A stretch of DNA of 16,804 nt from Treponema sp. (lineage in GTDB: Bacteria; Spirochaetota; Spirochaetia; Treponematales; Treponemataceae), in NCBI GenBank assembly GCA_012799545.1, contig JAAZLA010000152.1:1-16804 (forward strand), in the 5' to 3' direction. The translations under genes were made by a program, and so were the position numbers. This document shows positions 5,925-13,389 of the stretch, piece after piece (the stretch's first letter is position 1; every line of letters starts with the position of its first letter). The notes under the pieces were generated by a model. That model saw nothing but the letters and a program-made list of their open reading frames with translations, did not search any database and was not told the origin of the DNA.

Positions 5925-6812
5925 ATGAAATCAATCGATACTTTATTGACAGAAATATTAGACTCATATGAGAAAGTTGGCGGTATAAATCTTGATGGGG
6001 TAAACCAGTTCCCAAACAGAGAAGCTGTGATACGGCTTTTAAAAGACCTTCAAGCCCTTGTTTTTCCTGGTTTTTTAACCGCAGAAATTCTTGACTCAGC
6101 AAATCTGCGCCATCTTACTGGGGAAAGAATTCACAGAATTGTTGCTTCTCTGACGCAAGAAACAAAGAAAGCCCTTCTCTATGTTTGCGATGCAAGCTGT
6201 GTAAATACAAATACCTGTCTGCATCTTGCACAAAACACATCTCTTGCTCTAATAGAAGAAATACCCGAAATTCGACGAAAAATAAATCTCGATGCCAAGG
6301 CAGCTATGGAGGGTGACCCCGCAGCAAAAAGCGTCGAAGAGGTTATTTTGTCTTATCCTGGTTTAGAAGCAATTCTCGTGCATCGCATTGCGCATTTTCT
6401 ATGCGAAAATGGGGTGCCTATTATTCCAAGAATTATGAGTGAATACATACACGGAAAAACAGGCATAGATATTCATCCTGGGGCAAAGATAGGCGAGTCT
6501 TTTTTTATTGACCATGGAACGGGGCTTGTTATCGGGGAAACAACAATAATCGGCAATAATGTAAAGCTCTATCAAGGAGTAACGCTCGGTGCCTTAAGTG
6601 TAAAAAAAGAAATGGCAGATAAAAAAAGACATCCAACCATTGAAGATCGGGTAACGGTTTATCCAGGAGCAACAATTTTGGGCGGGGATACTGTTATAGG
6701 TGCTGACTCAGTCATCGGTGGAAATGTATGGGTAACAAAGTCTGTCCCGCCAAATTCTACGGTGCGGTATTTCCAAAATGGTGATACAAATTCACAAAAA
6801 ACACGGCTCTAA
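5925..6812 (+). CDS. cysE: Serine O-acetyltransferase, long form
   Basis: Transfers acetyl from acetyl-CoA to L-serine, giving O-acetylserine, the first step of cysteine synthesis in the cytosol. Of 295 residues, about 1-140 are the helical N-terminal region and the rest is a left-handed beta-helix hexapeptide acyltransferase domain. Visible active-site elements are DIHPGAKIG, DHGTG (Asp196-His197), VTLGALS and KKRHPTIED (His236). The two His correspond to the catalytic and CoA-proximal His of E. coli CysE. Hexapeptide turns continue through VYPGATILGGDTVIGA. The only suitable start is the ATG at 5925; no Shine-Dalgarno precedes it and a promoter abuts it, so the mRNA is probably leaderless. 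It is divergent from tRNA-Thr. No cysK is seen beside it. Confidence 0.93.
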   Translation: MKSIDTLLTEILDSYEKVGGINLDGVNQFPNREAVIRLLKDLQALVFPGFLTAEILDSANLRHLTGERIHRIVASLTQETKKALLYVCDASCVNTNTCLHLAQNTSLALIEEIPEIRRKINLDAKAAMEGDPAAKSVEEVILSYPGLEAILVHRIAHFLCENGVPIIPRIMSEYIHGKTGIDIHPGAKIGESFFIDHGTGLVIGETTIIGNNVKLYQGVTLGALSVKKEMADKKRHPTIEDRVTVYPGATILGGDTVIGADSVIGGNVWVTKSVPPNSTVRYFQNGDTNSQKTRL

Positions 6813-6843
6813 ACAATAAAATTGTCTAATTAAGGAAAGAAAT

Positions 6844-6885
6844 AAAAAAAGGGCTCTTAAGTAACCGACGGTTAGTCAAGAGCCC
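6844..6885 (-). terminator. Strong intrinsic terminator of the small RNA
   Basis: The outer stem GGGCTCTT/AAGAGCCC is 8 bp (6851-6858 with 6878-6885). Across a 3x3 internal loop lies an inner stem TAACC-GTC-GGTTA (5 bp). On the minus strand it is followed at once by seven T residues and then ATTT. On the plus strand it is followed by CCGTCC, so it works in the minus direction only. Confidence 0.88.
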
Positions 6886-6936
6886 CCGTCCAGCAAGCCG
6901 GACATCGGAGAGAGTTTATCAGCTTATTTACAAGCT
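6844..6936 (-). ncRNA. Predicted standalone small RNA, about 93 nt, function unknown
   Basis: A full transcription unit is visible on the minus strand. It has a promoter (6943-6971), a predicted 5' end at A6936, a first hairpin CAGCTT/AAGCTG with 6-nt loop, a C/U-rich linker CTCTCTCC (6914-6907), a second hairpin GTCC/GGAC with 8-nt loop, and a terminator hairpin followed by T7. No protein gene lies downstream on this strand before the terminator, so it is not an ordinary 5' leader. A 9-codon ATG-to-TGA frame (6905-6876) lacks a ribosome-binding site. The unpaired CTCTCTCC could pair with GGAGA-type Shine-Dalgarno sites. I recognise no known RNA family in it: it lacks the features of SRP RNA, 6S RNA or tmRNA that I would expect. 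Confidence 0.6.
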
Positions 6937-6942
6937 GAGTTA

Positions 6943-6971
6943 AATGTAACACGCATTGGAATTTGTGTCAA
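6943..6971 (-). promoter_or_regulatory. Promoter of the predicted small RNA
   Basis: A consensus TTGACA (6971-6966) and TACATT (6948-6943) are separated by exactly 17 bases. The expected start point is A6936, at the base of the first hairpin. Confidence 0.65.
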
Positions 6972-7007
6972 TAGTTTTTAGAAATTAATTTTATATTTTT
7001 AAAGATT

Positions 7008-7035
7008 TTGATTTTTTTGAAAAAATGAGTACAAT
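7008..7035 (+). promoter_or_regulatory. Promoter for the NusG-II gene
   Basis: TTGATT (7008-7013) and TACAAT (7030-7035) are 16 bases apart; the predicted start at 7042 leaves only 2 nt before the ATG at 7044. A second, stronger-looking pair, TTGAAA (7017-7022) and TATAAT (7040-7045) with a 17-base spacer, overlaps the ATG and would start inside the gene near 7052. Confidence 0.5.
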
Positions 7036-7043
7036 ATCATATA

Positions 7044-7409
7044 ATGAAAATAAAACGAATCGATTACTGCATCCTTATTCTCGCCCTTGGTCTTTGTGTT
7101 TTTTCTTTTTACATGATTTCATCACAAAAAGGACAAGCTACGCAGCTTGTTATTGAGTCGCCTGAGGCTGTTTGGAAATACCCTCTCGAGAAGGACCGTA
7201 TTATAAAGGTGCAGGGAAGTTTGGGAGAATCTATCATAGAAATACAGGACAAAAAAGCTTTTTTTGTGGATTCCGCTTGCCCAAATAAAACCTGTATTCT
7301 TTCACCAGCCATCGAAAAAAAAGCGGACTGGTCGGCATGTTTGCCAAATCGTATTTTTATCCGTATCGATGGAAGTGATGAAAGTGGTCTTGATGCGATA
7401 AGTTTTTAA
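7044..7409 (+). CDS. Membrane-anchored NusG domain II family protein
   Basis: A 121-residue protein with one N-terminal membrane segment (about 8-26) and a short positive N-terminus, so the domain should lie outside the cytoplasmic membrane. The rest fits the NusG_II domain: IIKVQGSLGESIIEIQDKKA, then DSACPNKTC and SACLPNRIFIRIDG. These carry the family's three cysteines, two in CPNKTC and one before LPN. The domain's molecular role is not established. No Shine-Dalgarno precedes the ATG at 7044 and a promoter -10 box lies eight bases upstream, which suggests a near-leaderless mRNA. radA follows after 36 bases and is probably co-transcribed. It is not a nusG paralogue in the sense of a transcription factor: the NGN and KOW domains are absent. 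Confidence 0.8.
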   Translation: MKIKRIDYCILILALGLCVFSFYMISSQKGQATQLVIESPEAVWKYPLEKDRIIKVQGSLGESIIEIQDKKAFFVDSACPNKTCILSPAIEKKADWSACLPNRIFIRIDGSDESGLDAISF

Positions 7410-7445
7410 TGGCAGCTGTCCTATGTTTTGTTAAAAGGGGTTTTA

Positions 7446-8783
7446 ATGGCAAAGAAAAAAGCAGATGCGCTCGTCTACACCTGTACGCAGTGTAATAATA
7501 CGCAACCAAAATGGCTTGGGCGTTGTCCAGAGTGCGGTGAATGGAATAGTTTTGTCGAAAAAAGGGCAAACGAGGAGTTTTTTTCGACAACTAAGGCACA
7601 CGCAATACCTCTAAAGGCGCTTTCGAGTGAGGATGGGAAGCGGTATCAAACGGGAATAGCGGAGTTTGATATAGTTTTGGGAGGGGGTTTGGTAAAACGT
7701 TCCTGCTCACTCATAGGAGGCGAGCCTGGCATAGGGAAGTCGACGCTCTTGCTACAAGTAAGTGCGCGTTTTCCGGGAAAGGTGCTCTATGTGAGTGGGG
7801 AAGAATCTGCAAGTCAAATAAAAAGCCGTGCAAATAGGCTTTCTATCTTTGAAGACAATATCGAAGTCTTATGTACGAGACTTTTAGAAGATGTTTTGGA
7901 AGCCTTGGCCAGTATCAATCCTGTTTTGCTTATCGTCGATTCAATACAAACGCTTTTTTCTCCGCCTGTGGGACCAGTTCCAGGAACTGTAAATCAGCTA
8001 AAATATTGTGCAAATGAGCTTATTCGCTGGGTTAAGGAGCGTGATTCAGTTTTATTTTTAACCGCCCATATTACCAAGGATGGGGGGATTGCGGGACCGA
8101 AGGCTTTGGAACACATGGTCGATACGGTTATTTTTTTTGAGAGAAATGATGATCGAACGCGATTTTTGCGATCTTCAAAAAACCGTTATGGTTCTGTAGA
8201 TGAATTGGGTATTTTTTCTATGACTGAAAAAGGCTTGGTGCCTGTTGAAGATCCTGCTTCTTTGTTTTTGACAAAACGCCGAGAAAAGCTGCCTGCAGGG
8301 GTTGCAATCGTGCCTGTTTTTGAGGGAAGTCGCGTGTTTTTAGTTGAAATTCAAGCGCTGACAGTACCGGCAAAGGGCTCTTTAAGTCGGGTGTATTCTG
8401 ACAAGGTTGACTCTGCACGGATCAGTCGTATCGCGGCTGTCTTGGAAAAACGCTTGGGACTTTGCTTTAGCGACCAGGACTTGTATATAAATGTTGCGGG
8501 AGGTGTTCGTTTAACTGAGAGCGCCATAGACCTTGCCCTCGCAATGGCTTTGTTTTCGGCACGGAGCGATAAAGCGATTGCAGAAAAAACAGTCTTTGTT
8601 GGGGAACTTAGTCTCGCAGGCGAAGTTCGTCCCGTAGATCGATTGCAACAACGAATAAAAGCTTCCCAAGCGCTTGGTTTTACACGGCTTGTTGCCCCGG
8701 ACTTTGAAGGAGCAAAAAAACTAGACGCGGTGCATCCTATTTCACAAATACGAGAAGGAATTGATTTGTTTTTTACAAAATAA
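7446..8783 (+). CDS. radA: DNA repair protein RadA/Sms
   Basis: RadA is a RecA-like ATPase acting on branched recombination intermediates and in DNA repair. The 445 residues match the family. In order: a C4 zinc finger (Cys13, Cys16, Cys27, Cys30), Walker A GEPGIGKST (92-100), Walker B LLIVD (161-165), the RadA motif KNRYG (245-249, where most members have KNRFG), and a C-terminal Lon-protease-like domain with VFVGELSLAGEVRPVDR. The start is the ATG at 7446 with AAAAGGGG ahead; an in-frame TTG 18 bases earlier would include this site in the coding region and is rejected. It follows the NusG-II gene by 36 bases. The region between it and the convergent permease gene (52 bases) has T8 runs but no good terminator stem. 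Confidence 0.97.
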   Translation: MAKKKADALVYTCTQCNNTQPKWLGRCPECGEWNSFVEKRANEEFFSTTKAHAIPLKALSSEDGKRYQTGIAEFDIVLGGGLVKRSCSLIGGEPGIGKSTLLLQVSARFPGKVLYVSGEESASQIKSRANRLSIFEDNIEVLCTRLLEDVLEALASINPVLLIVDSIQTLFSPPVGPVPGTVNQLKYCANELIRWVKERDSVLFLTAHITKDGGIAGPKALEHMVDTVIFFERNDDRTRFLRSSKNRYGSVDELGIFSMTEKGLVPVEDPASLFLTKRREKLPAGVAIVPVFEGSRVFLVEIQALTVPAKGSLSRVYSDKVDSARISRIAAVLEKRLGLCFSDQDLYINVAGGVRLTESAIDLALAMALFSARSDKAIAEKTVFVGELSLAGEVRPVDRLQQRIKASQALGFTRLVAPDFEGAKKLDAVHPISQIREGIDLFFTK

Positions 8784-8835
8784 GCAATTTTTTTTCACCT
8801 GTTTGTAAAAACGCTACTTAAACTTTTTTTTGCTT

Positions 8836-10026
8836 TTATTCGCTTGCGAGGGCTTCGACGGGGTCAAGTTTTGCTGCCCTGGCTGCGGGGCTGAGTCCAA
8901 AGAAAACGCCGACAAAGGCTGAAAACAAAAAGGCAATAAGGCAAAAAACGAACTGCACTGAGAAAACCCAGTCTAGTACATAGGTTGCGATAAAGCTCAA
9001 GAGCAAGCCGAAAATAATGCCGAGAATGCCACCCAAGAGAGAAATGGAGGCGGATTCAACTAAAAACTGTAAACGAATTGCGTTGGGACTTGCCCCGAGG
9101 GCTTTTCGTATGCCGATTTCCTTTCGTCTTTCGGTAACGGTTACGATCATTATGTTCATTATACCAATGCCGCCGACAAGGAGGGAAATAGCTGCAATAC
9201 TCGACAAAAGCAAGCTCACTGTGCCTAAAACTTGGTCGTATTGGTCGAGCATGCTTTGCATTGACATAACTTGCAGCATATTGTCTTGGCCAGTTTTTTC
9301 TTTTGCATAGTTTTTTATAGCCTCAACAACCCTTGTTGCATGGTTTTGATCTGTTAACTGCAAAACAATTGAGTTTGCAATTTGCGATGGCATTATTTTT
9401 TTTGTATAAAAACCTCGTGGTATGTAGACGGCTGAGCCTGTTGAAGAAAAACCTGAGCTTTGCGATTTTAAAACAGCGATTATTTCAAAGCCAAACCGAA
9501 CATTTGAGATTGTCATGATGACGCTCTTTCCGATAGCGCTTCCCTCTGGAAATAAAGACTCAGCAAGTTCGCTCCCTATAATAGCTTTTTGTGTTCCTTC
9601 GATAGTATCGGTAACTGAAAAGAAAGTCCCTTCTTCAAGCTCGTAGTTATTCATTTCCAAAAAACCATACTCAATAGCAGTCGCATTTGCTGAAGCAGAA
9701 ATATCCCCATACATGAGTGTTGCAGATAGGCTATTGTTATAATAGATGCTTTTTATATGAGGAATGTAGTCCCAGAGCTCAGAGCGGAAGTTTTCGTTAA
9801 AAGTGATACCTGTAACTCCACGCCGATTCATAAATCCCTGTCTCAAGCTTACCTGATCGAGACCAGAAGAGCCAAAAGATTTTTTTATATTGTCTGTGGC
9901 ACTTTGTCCTAGTGTCGTGATCACAATAACCGAAGCAACTCCAATTATAATCCCAAGGAGGGATAAAAAAGTACGTGTTTTATTGAGCTTAAAGTTTTGT
10001 AAGGCGTTGTAAAAATCTTCAAACAT
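8836..10026 (-). CDS. MacB-type ABC transporter permease (FtsX family)
   Basis: Membrane subunit of a tripartite export pump. The 396 residues have TM1 near 20-43 (FLSLLGIIIGVASVIVITTL), a large periplasmic MacB-type domain to about 270, then three membrane segments with GGIGIMNIMIVTVTERRKEIGIRKALGA split around the coupling region, ending AARAAKLDPVEALASE. These are hallmarks of the MacB/LolC/FtsX fold. The start is the ATG at 10026, which overlaps the end of the ATPase gene by 8 bases and has AGAGG ahead. A 12-residue longer reading is less likely because it overlaps more and lacks such a site. Half-transporter with a separate ATPase, unlike E. coli MacB in which both are fused. Substrate unknown. 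Confidence 0.93.
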   Translation of the reverse strand: MFEDFYNALQNFKLNKTRTFLSLLGIIIGVASVIVITTLGQSATDNIKKSFGSSGLDQVSLRQGFMNRRGVTGITFNENFRSELWDYIPHIKSIYYNNSLSATLMYGDISASANATAIEYGFLEMNNYELEEGTFFSVTDTIEGTQKAIIGSELAESLFPEGSAIGKSVIMTISNVRFGFEIIAVLKSQSSGFSSTGSAVYIPRGFYTKKIMPSQIANSIVLQLTDQNHATRVVEAIKNYAKEKTGQDNMLQVMSMQSMLDQYDQVLGTVSLLLSSIAAISLLVGGIGIMNIMIVTVTERRKEIGIRKALGASPNAIRLQFLVESASISLLGGILGIIFGLLLSFIATYVLDWVFSVQFVFCLIAFLFSAFVGVFFGLSPAARAAKLDPVEALASE

Positions 10027-10786
10027 GGTGTACCTCTTTTTCAAGGTTCTGTTGTTTTCCATCTTCGGTTATAAGTCCGTCAAAAAGATGAATTGCCCGC
10101 GGAAGAGAAAGTCCTATCCCAGGATCGTGGGTAACAATGATAATCGTCGTTCCAATACGGTTTATCTCCCAAAATAAGTCGAGCACTTGCTTTCCTGTTT
10201 TTGAATCGAGGGCGCCGGTTGGTTCGTCTGCAAGAATAATCCGGGGATTTGTTACCATAGCTCGTGCAATGGCGACTCGTTGTTTTTGCCCTCCAGAAAG
10301 TTCATGCGGTCGATGGCTAAGGCGATCTTCGAGACCGACTGATTGTAGGGTTTCTTTTGCAAGTATCCGTCTTTCTGTGAGCGGAATTCCCTTATAACGA
10401 AGGGGGAGCATTACGTTTTCTAAAACCGTCATTGTAGAAAGGAGGTGGTATTGCTGAAAAACAAAACCGACTGTTTCATTTCTCAAGCGTGCAAGCTCTT
10501 TTTCATTCATGAGTTTTGTTTTTTTTCCATTGATAATAACGTCACCACTGGTCGGTCTGTCGAGGCAGCCAATCATATTCATGCAGGTTGACTTTCCAGA
10601 GCCAGAAGGTCCCATAATGGAAAGAAATTCTCCTTGTTGAACCTTAAAATCTACTCCTCGAAGCGCTTCGACGACATTGTCGCCCATTTCATAAACTCGT
10701 TTTACGTCATCCATTTGAATAATTATATTTGTATCTACAAGCGCTTTTTCAGCTTCTTCAGTCTTTTGTTTCACGGTTTTTCTCAC
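10019..10786 (-). CDS. MacB/LolD-type ABC transporter ATPase
   Basis: ATP-binding subunit that drives the adjacent permease. It is 255 residues with Walker A GPSGSGKST (59-67), Q-loop VFQQYH (109-114), the LolD/MacB-like stretch LLSTMTVLENVMLPL, signature LSGGQ (163-167), Walker B IILADE (183-188) and H-loop His220. The start is unsettled: GTG at 10786 gives the longest product but has only a weak site, GTG at 10774 is a near alternative, and ATG at 10714 (MDDVKRVYEMG) starts close to the conserved domain but has no site ahead. I keep 10786, 12 bases after the adaptor stop. The end overlaps the permease start by 8 bases, indicating translational coupling. Confidence 0.92.
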   Translation of the reverse strand: MRKTVKQKTEEAEKALVDTNIIIQMDDVKRVYEMGDNVVEALRGVDFKVQQGEFLSIMGPSGSGKSTCMNMIGCLDRPTSGDVIINGKKTKLMNEKELARLRNETVGFVFQQYHLLSTMTVLENVMLPLRYKGIPLTERRILAKETLQSVGLEDRLSHRPHELSGGQKQRVAIARAMVTNPRIILADEPTGALDSKTGKQVLDLFWEINRIGTTIIIVTHDPGIGLSLPRAIHLFDGLITEDGKQQNLEKEVHHV

Positions 10787-10798
10787 TTTTTTTATACT

Positions 10799-11869
10799 CT
10801 AGGGACGCATCATCGGAACAGCTCTCATGCCTGCTCCACTCGTACTCCTTGCACCTGCGCTTGTCGAATTTAAACGAAGGGAGCCAGAAATCCCTGTGCT
10901 TTGGCTTTTTAGCAGGTCACCGGCTTGAGCTCCAGAGAGGATTTCCACAAAGTTTACCCCATAGGCTTGAACTTCAACATCGCTTTTGACAAGGCTTCCA
11001 TCAGGCTGTATTTTTTCAACAAAGGATTTTCCACCATTCCGCCCAATTGCTTCTCGCTCAACAATTAGCATTGTAACTGGAGCAGCTACTTCGATTTTTC
11101 CCGTAAAAGAATAATTGGGCAAAATATCCGCTGGAGGATTATCGATTCGTAGCTCAGCGTCGACAACTGTTGCGCCGCGGTTTGTAATGCGCCCGACTGA
11201 GGGATATGCCACGACATAGCCTTCAATCGTTTTGTTTGGATAGGCAGGGAAGGTAAAATACACTTTTTGATTGAGCTTTAATTTTTGTGCATCGGTTTCA
11301 ACAACTTCAACCATCGCCTTCATATATGAACGGTCGATAATAACACCGACACTATCTTTTGCTTCTAAATAATCGCCCTCGGCAACAGAAAACTGCGCGA
11401 TAATACCGTCAAAGTAGGCTAGAATTTTTCTGTCTTCAAGTTTTTTAAGCAAAACATCTCGTTGCTTTTCCATAAGTTCAATTTCACGCCGAGAGCCATT
11501 TATTCGCTTTTGTTCGGTATCGTAGTCGTGCTTTGCAAGCGCATACTCCTGTTCGCTTGCATCAAGTTCGATTATTACCTGACCTTTTTTCACAAAATCG
11601 CCTTTTTGAACATAGACCTTTGTAACAGTTCCGCTTCCGGCAATGGTTAAATCTTGACTTGCCGCAGCAAGCACATTTCCGGTTATTTCAATGATATTTT
11701 CGAAGCTTTCTTCTCGAACACGGTATTCACTTGCTTGTACTTTTTTTGCACCAGTGTTTTTTGCCCGCAAGCCCAGGATAAACAGGATTAAAGCAAGCAC
11801 TATGAGTAAAATACTCACGATTAGTATGATGCGTCTTTTTTTTGATATTTTATTTCTTTTCTTTGACAT
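10799..11869 (-). CDS. MacA-like periplasmic adaptor (membrane fusion protein)
   Basis: Adaptor joining the inner-membrane ABC pump to the outer-membrane channel. The 356 residues have an N-terminal membrane anchor (about 13-35) after a very basic start. Next come a first lipoyl-like half (GSGTVTKVYVQKGDFVKKGQ), a short helical hairpin around 108-145, the second lipoyl half (AYFDGIIAQFSVAEGDYLEA), and beta-barrel and membrane-proximal domains. The hairpin is short compared with many MacA proteins, as expected where the channel partner reaches further. The C-terminal 30 residues are Ser/Gly/Ala/Arg-rich and look disordered. The start is the ATG at 11869 with AAAGGA ahead. It is 71 nt after the TolC-like gene and 12 nt before the ATPase. 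Confidence 0.92.
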   Translation of the reverse strand: MSKKRNKISKKRRIILIVSILLIVLALILFILGLRAKNTGAKKVQASEYRVREESFENIIEITGNVLAAASQDLTIAGSGTVTKVYVQKGDFVKKGQVIIELDASEQEYALAKHDYDTEQKRINGSRREIELMEKQRDVLLKKLEDRKILAYFDGIIAQFSVAEGDYLEAKDSVGVIIDRSYMKAMVEVVETDAQKLKLNQKVYFTFPAYPNKTIEGYVVAYPSVGRITNRGATVVDAELRIDNPPADILPNYSFTGKIEVAAPVTMLIVEREAIGRNGGKSFVEKIQPDGSLVKSDVEVQAYGVNFVEILSGAQAGDLLKSQSTGISGSLRLNSTSAGARSTSGAGMRAVPMMRP

Positions 11870-11940
11870 TTTCTATTCCTTTCTGTCGAATTTTAACTTT
11901 ATGTATCAGCTTTATATGAGCTTTACTTTTTTGATTTTGC

Positions 11941-13350
11941 TTAATAAAAAAGCAAGGCGATATCTATATTGTAGATAATGCCATCGATTTCAGATATACG
12001 GACCTGGGTGCTCGCCTTTGCATAATTTGTAAGAGCTTGTTTGTATTCACTTGTAGAAATAATGCCTTTATCATACCAGCTTTTCATATCCTCCGCTAAG
12101 TCTGCATACAAGGCTTCTTGGTCCTTGTTTTTTTGTAATTGCCATAGCAAATCATCTTTTTGTTTTTGTTTATCCTGCACGGTAGAATTGTATGTTAGCT
12201 CGGCATTCTCGATTGCCTGCATGAGGATTTTTTCTTGTACCTCGTCTTCTGAAACAGCAATCGTCGAAAGTGCTTGTTCCAAAAAAGAATAGGCAAGAGA
12301 AAAAGTAAAACGCGGGTTTTCTATTTTTTCCAAGTTATTTTGCATACCAAGAGAAGCCGATAAACCGTCTTTTTTAAATGTAAGTCCAGAAGAAAGGGTG
12401 TTTTTTACAGTACGCGATTCCTCTTTTCCGCTCAAGCTAAAACCGTAGCCTGCATTGAGGGCAAGTGTAAAAAGACTTTTCGCTTTTTCTGCAAGGCTAT
12501 TATTTTCATAGTTTTGTATACTTGTTTTAATCGCACTAAAAGACGTTTTTGGAAACTCGCTTATATCTACCAGTTCCTCTCGAGGAAGGTCTATAAAAAG
12601 GTCAAGCTTTTCGACATTACATTTTCTTGCAAAGTCTAGAACCTCTTTTTCAAAGCTGCGTTTTGCTTCCTCATAATCGCGCAAAACAGACTGCCAACTT
12701 AAATAGGCGAGCCGATATTTTGCCGAAGATTCCGCAAAGCCCTGCATTTTCAGCAAGCTTAAATCGACTTCCTTGGTCAAAGCATTGTCTTCTTGTGTTA
12801 AAAGATTCGACTGCAGGGTATATATCGATTTAAGTGATTGCAAAAACTCTTTTTTAACTGCGAGAATCCGTGCTTCTTTTTTTTGAGAAGCATCGCGAAG
12901 GCTTTCTTCCGCCTTTTTTATAACAAGTGCTCTATTTTTTTTTGCACTTGAGATAATATCCATAGAAAGCGAGAGCCCTGCATCCTGAATAGAAGGCGAT
13001 GCGTTTTCTTTGAGCGGAAGGGTCATAGGAAATTTTACTTCCGCCTTTGTATTTTGAAACTCGGGAAGCCCAAGGCTTAGCGAAGGGGCGAGCGAGAGGT
13101 CGGCTCCATTTTCATCGATTGATAGGACTGAGGTGCCGGACGAAAGAGAAATGCTCAGTGAGTTTTGTACCTGTGTTTTTTTATAGGATAGGAGCGCTTG
13201 TTCGTATTGTAGCTCGATTTCTTTAAGGCTTCTATCGTTTTCAAGATAATTTTCCAAGAGATATGCAAAGCTTTGAGATTCTTCTGAGCATACAAAAGCA
13301 GGCATAAAAAGACAAAGCAAAAGAAAACTGAGAAGCTGTATTTTGTTCAA
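11941..13350 (-). CDS. TolC-like outer membrane efflux protein
   Basis: Probable outer-membrane channel of the export system. It has 469 residues with a signal peptide (about 1-22, hydrophobic core LLSFLLLCLFMPAFV), then long, charged, heptad-like helices alternating with beta-type stretches such as LSISLSSGTSVLS and RFTFSLAYSFL. That is the two-repeat layout of TolC proteins. Sequence similarity is weak by eye and the call leans on the length, the layout and the neighbours. The start appears to be a TTG at 13350 with GGGGG six bases before it; the ATG at 13363 is in another frame. Its position next to the adaptor and pump genes supports the assignment. A hairpin ACCAAC/GTTGGT lies in the 39-nt gap before it. 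Confidence 0.75.
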   Translation of the reverse strand: MNKIQLLSFLLLCLFMPAFVCSEESQSFAYLLENYLENDRSLKEIELQYEQALLSYKKTQVQNSLSISLSSGTSVLSIDENGADLSLAPSLSLGLPEFQNTKAEVKFPMTLPLKENASPSIQDAGLSLSMDIISSAKKNRALVIKKAEESLRDASQKKEARILAVKKEFLQSLKSIYTLQSNLLTQEDNALTKEVDLSLLKMQGFAESSAKYRLAYLSWQSVLRDYEEAKRSFEKEVLDFARKCNVEKLDLFIDLPREELVDISEFPKTSFSAIKTSIQNYENNSLAEKAKSLFTLALNAGYGFSLSGKEESRTVKNTLSSGLTFKKDGLSASLGMQNNLEKIENPRFTFSLAYSFLEQALSTIAVSEDEVQEKILMQAIENAELTYNSTVQDKQKQKDDLLWQLQKNKDQEALYADLAEDMKSWYDKGIISTSEYKQALTNYAKASTQVRISEIDGIIYNIDIALLFY

Positions 13351-13389
13351 TATATTCCCCCATGCAGACCAACCACATGAAGTTGGTAG

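Noticed and set aside
6813..6825. ACAAT/ATTGT hairpin right after cysE as its terminator
   Set aside because: Only five A/T-rich pairs with a 3-nt loop and no T-run on the plus strand.
6876..6905. Nine-codon open frame MSGLLDGGS inside the small RNA, ending in the terminator stem
   Set aside because: No ribosome-binding site before the ATG (CTCTCTCCG precedes it) and no downstream gene on this strand for a leader peptide to control.
8782..8835. AAGCAA and TTGCTT flanking T8 runs between the convergent radA and permease genes, resembling a bidirectional terminator
   Set aside because: The stem is only 6 A/T-rich base pairs with a loop of over 40 bases; no compact GC stem precedes either T run.
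13368..13387. Hairpin ACCAAC/GTTGGT with 8-nt loop between the TraB and TolC-like genes
   Set aside because: Six base pairs with a large loop and no T-run; could tune mRNA stability but is not strong enough to list as a terminator.
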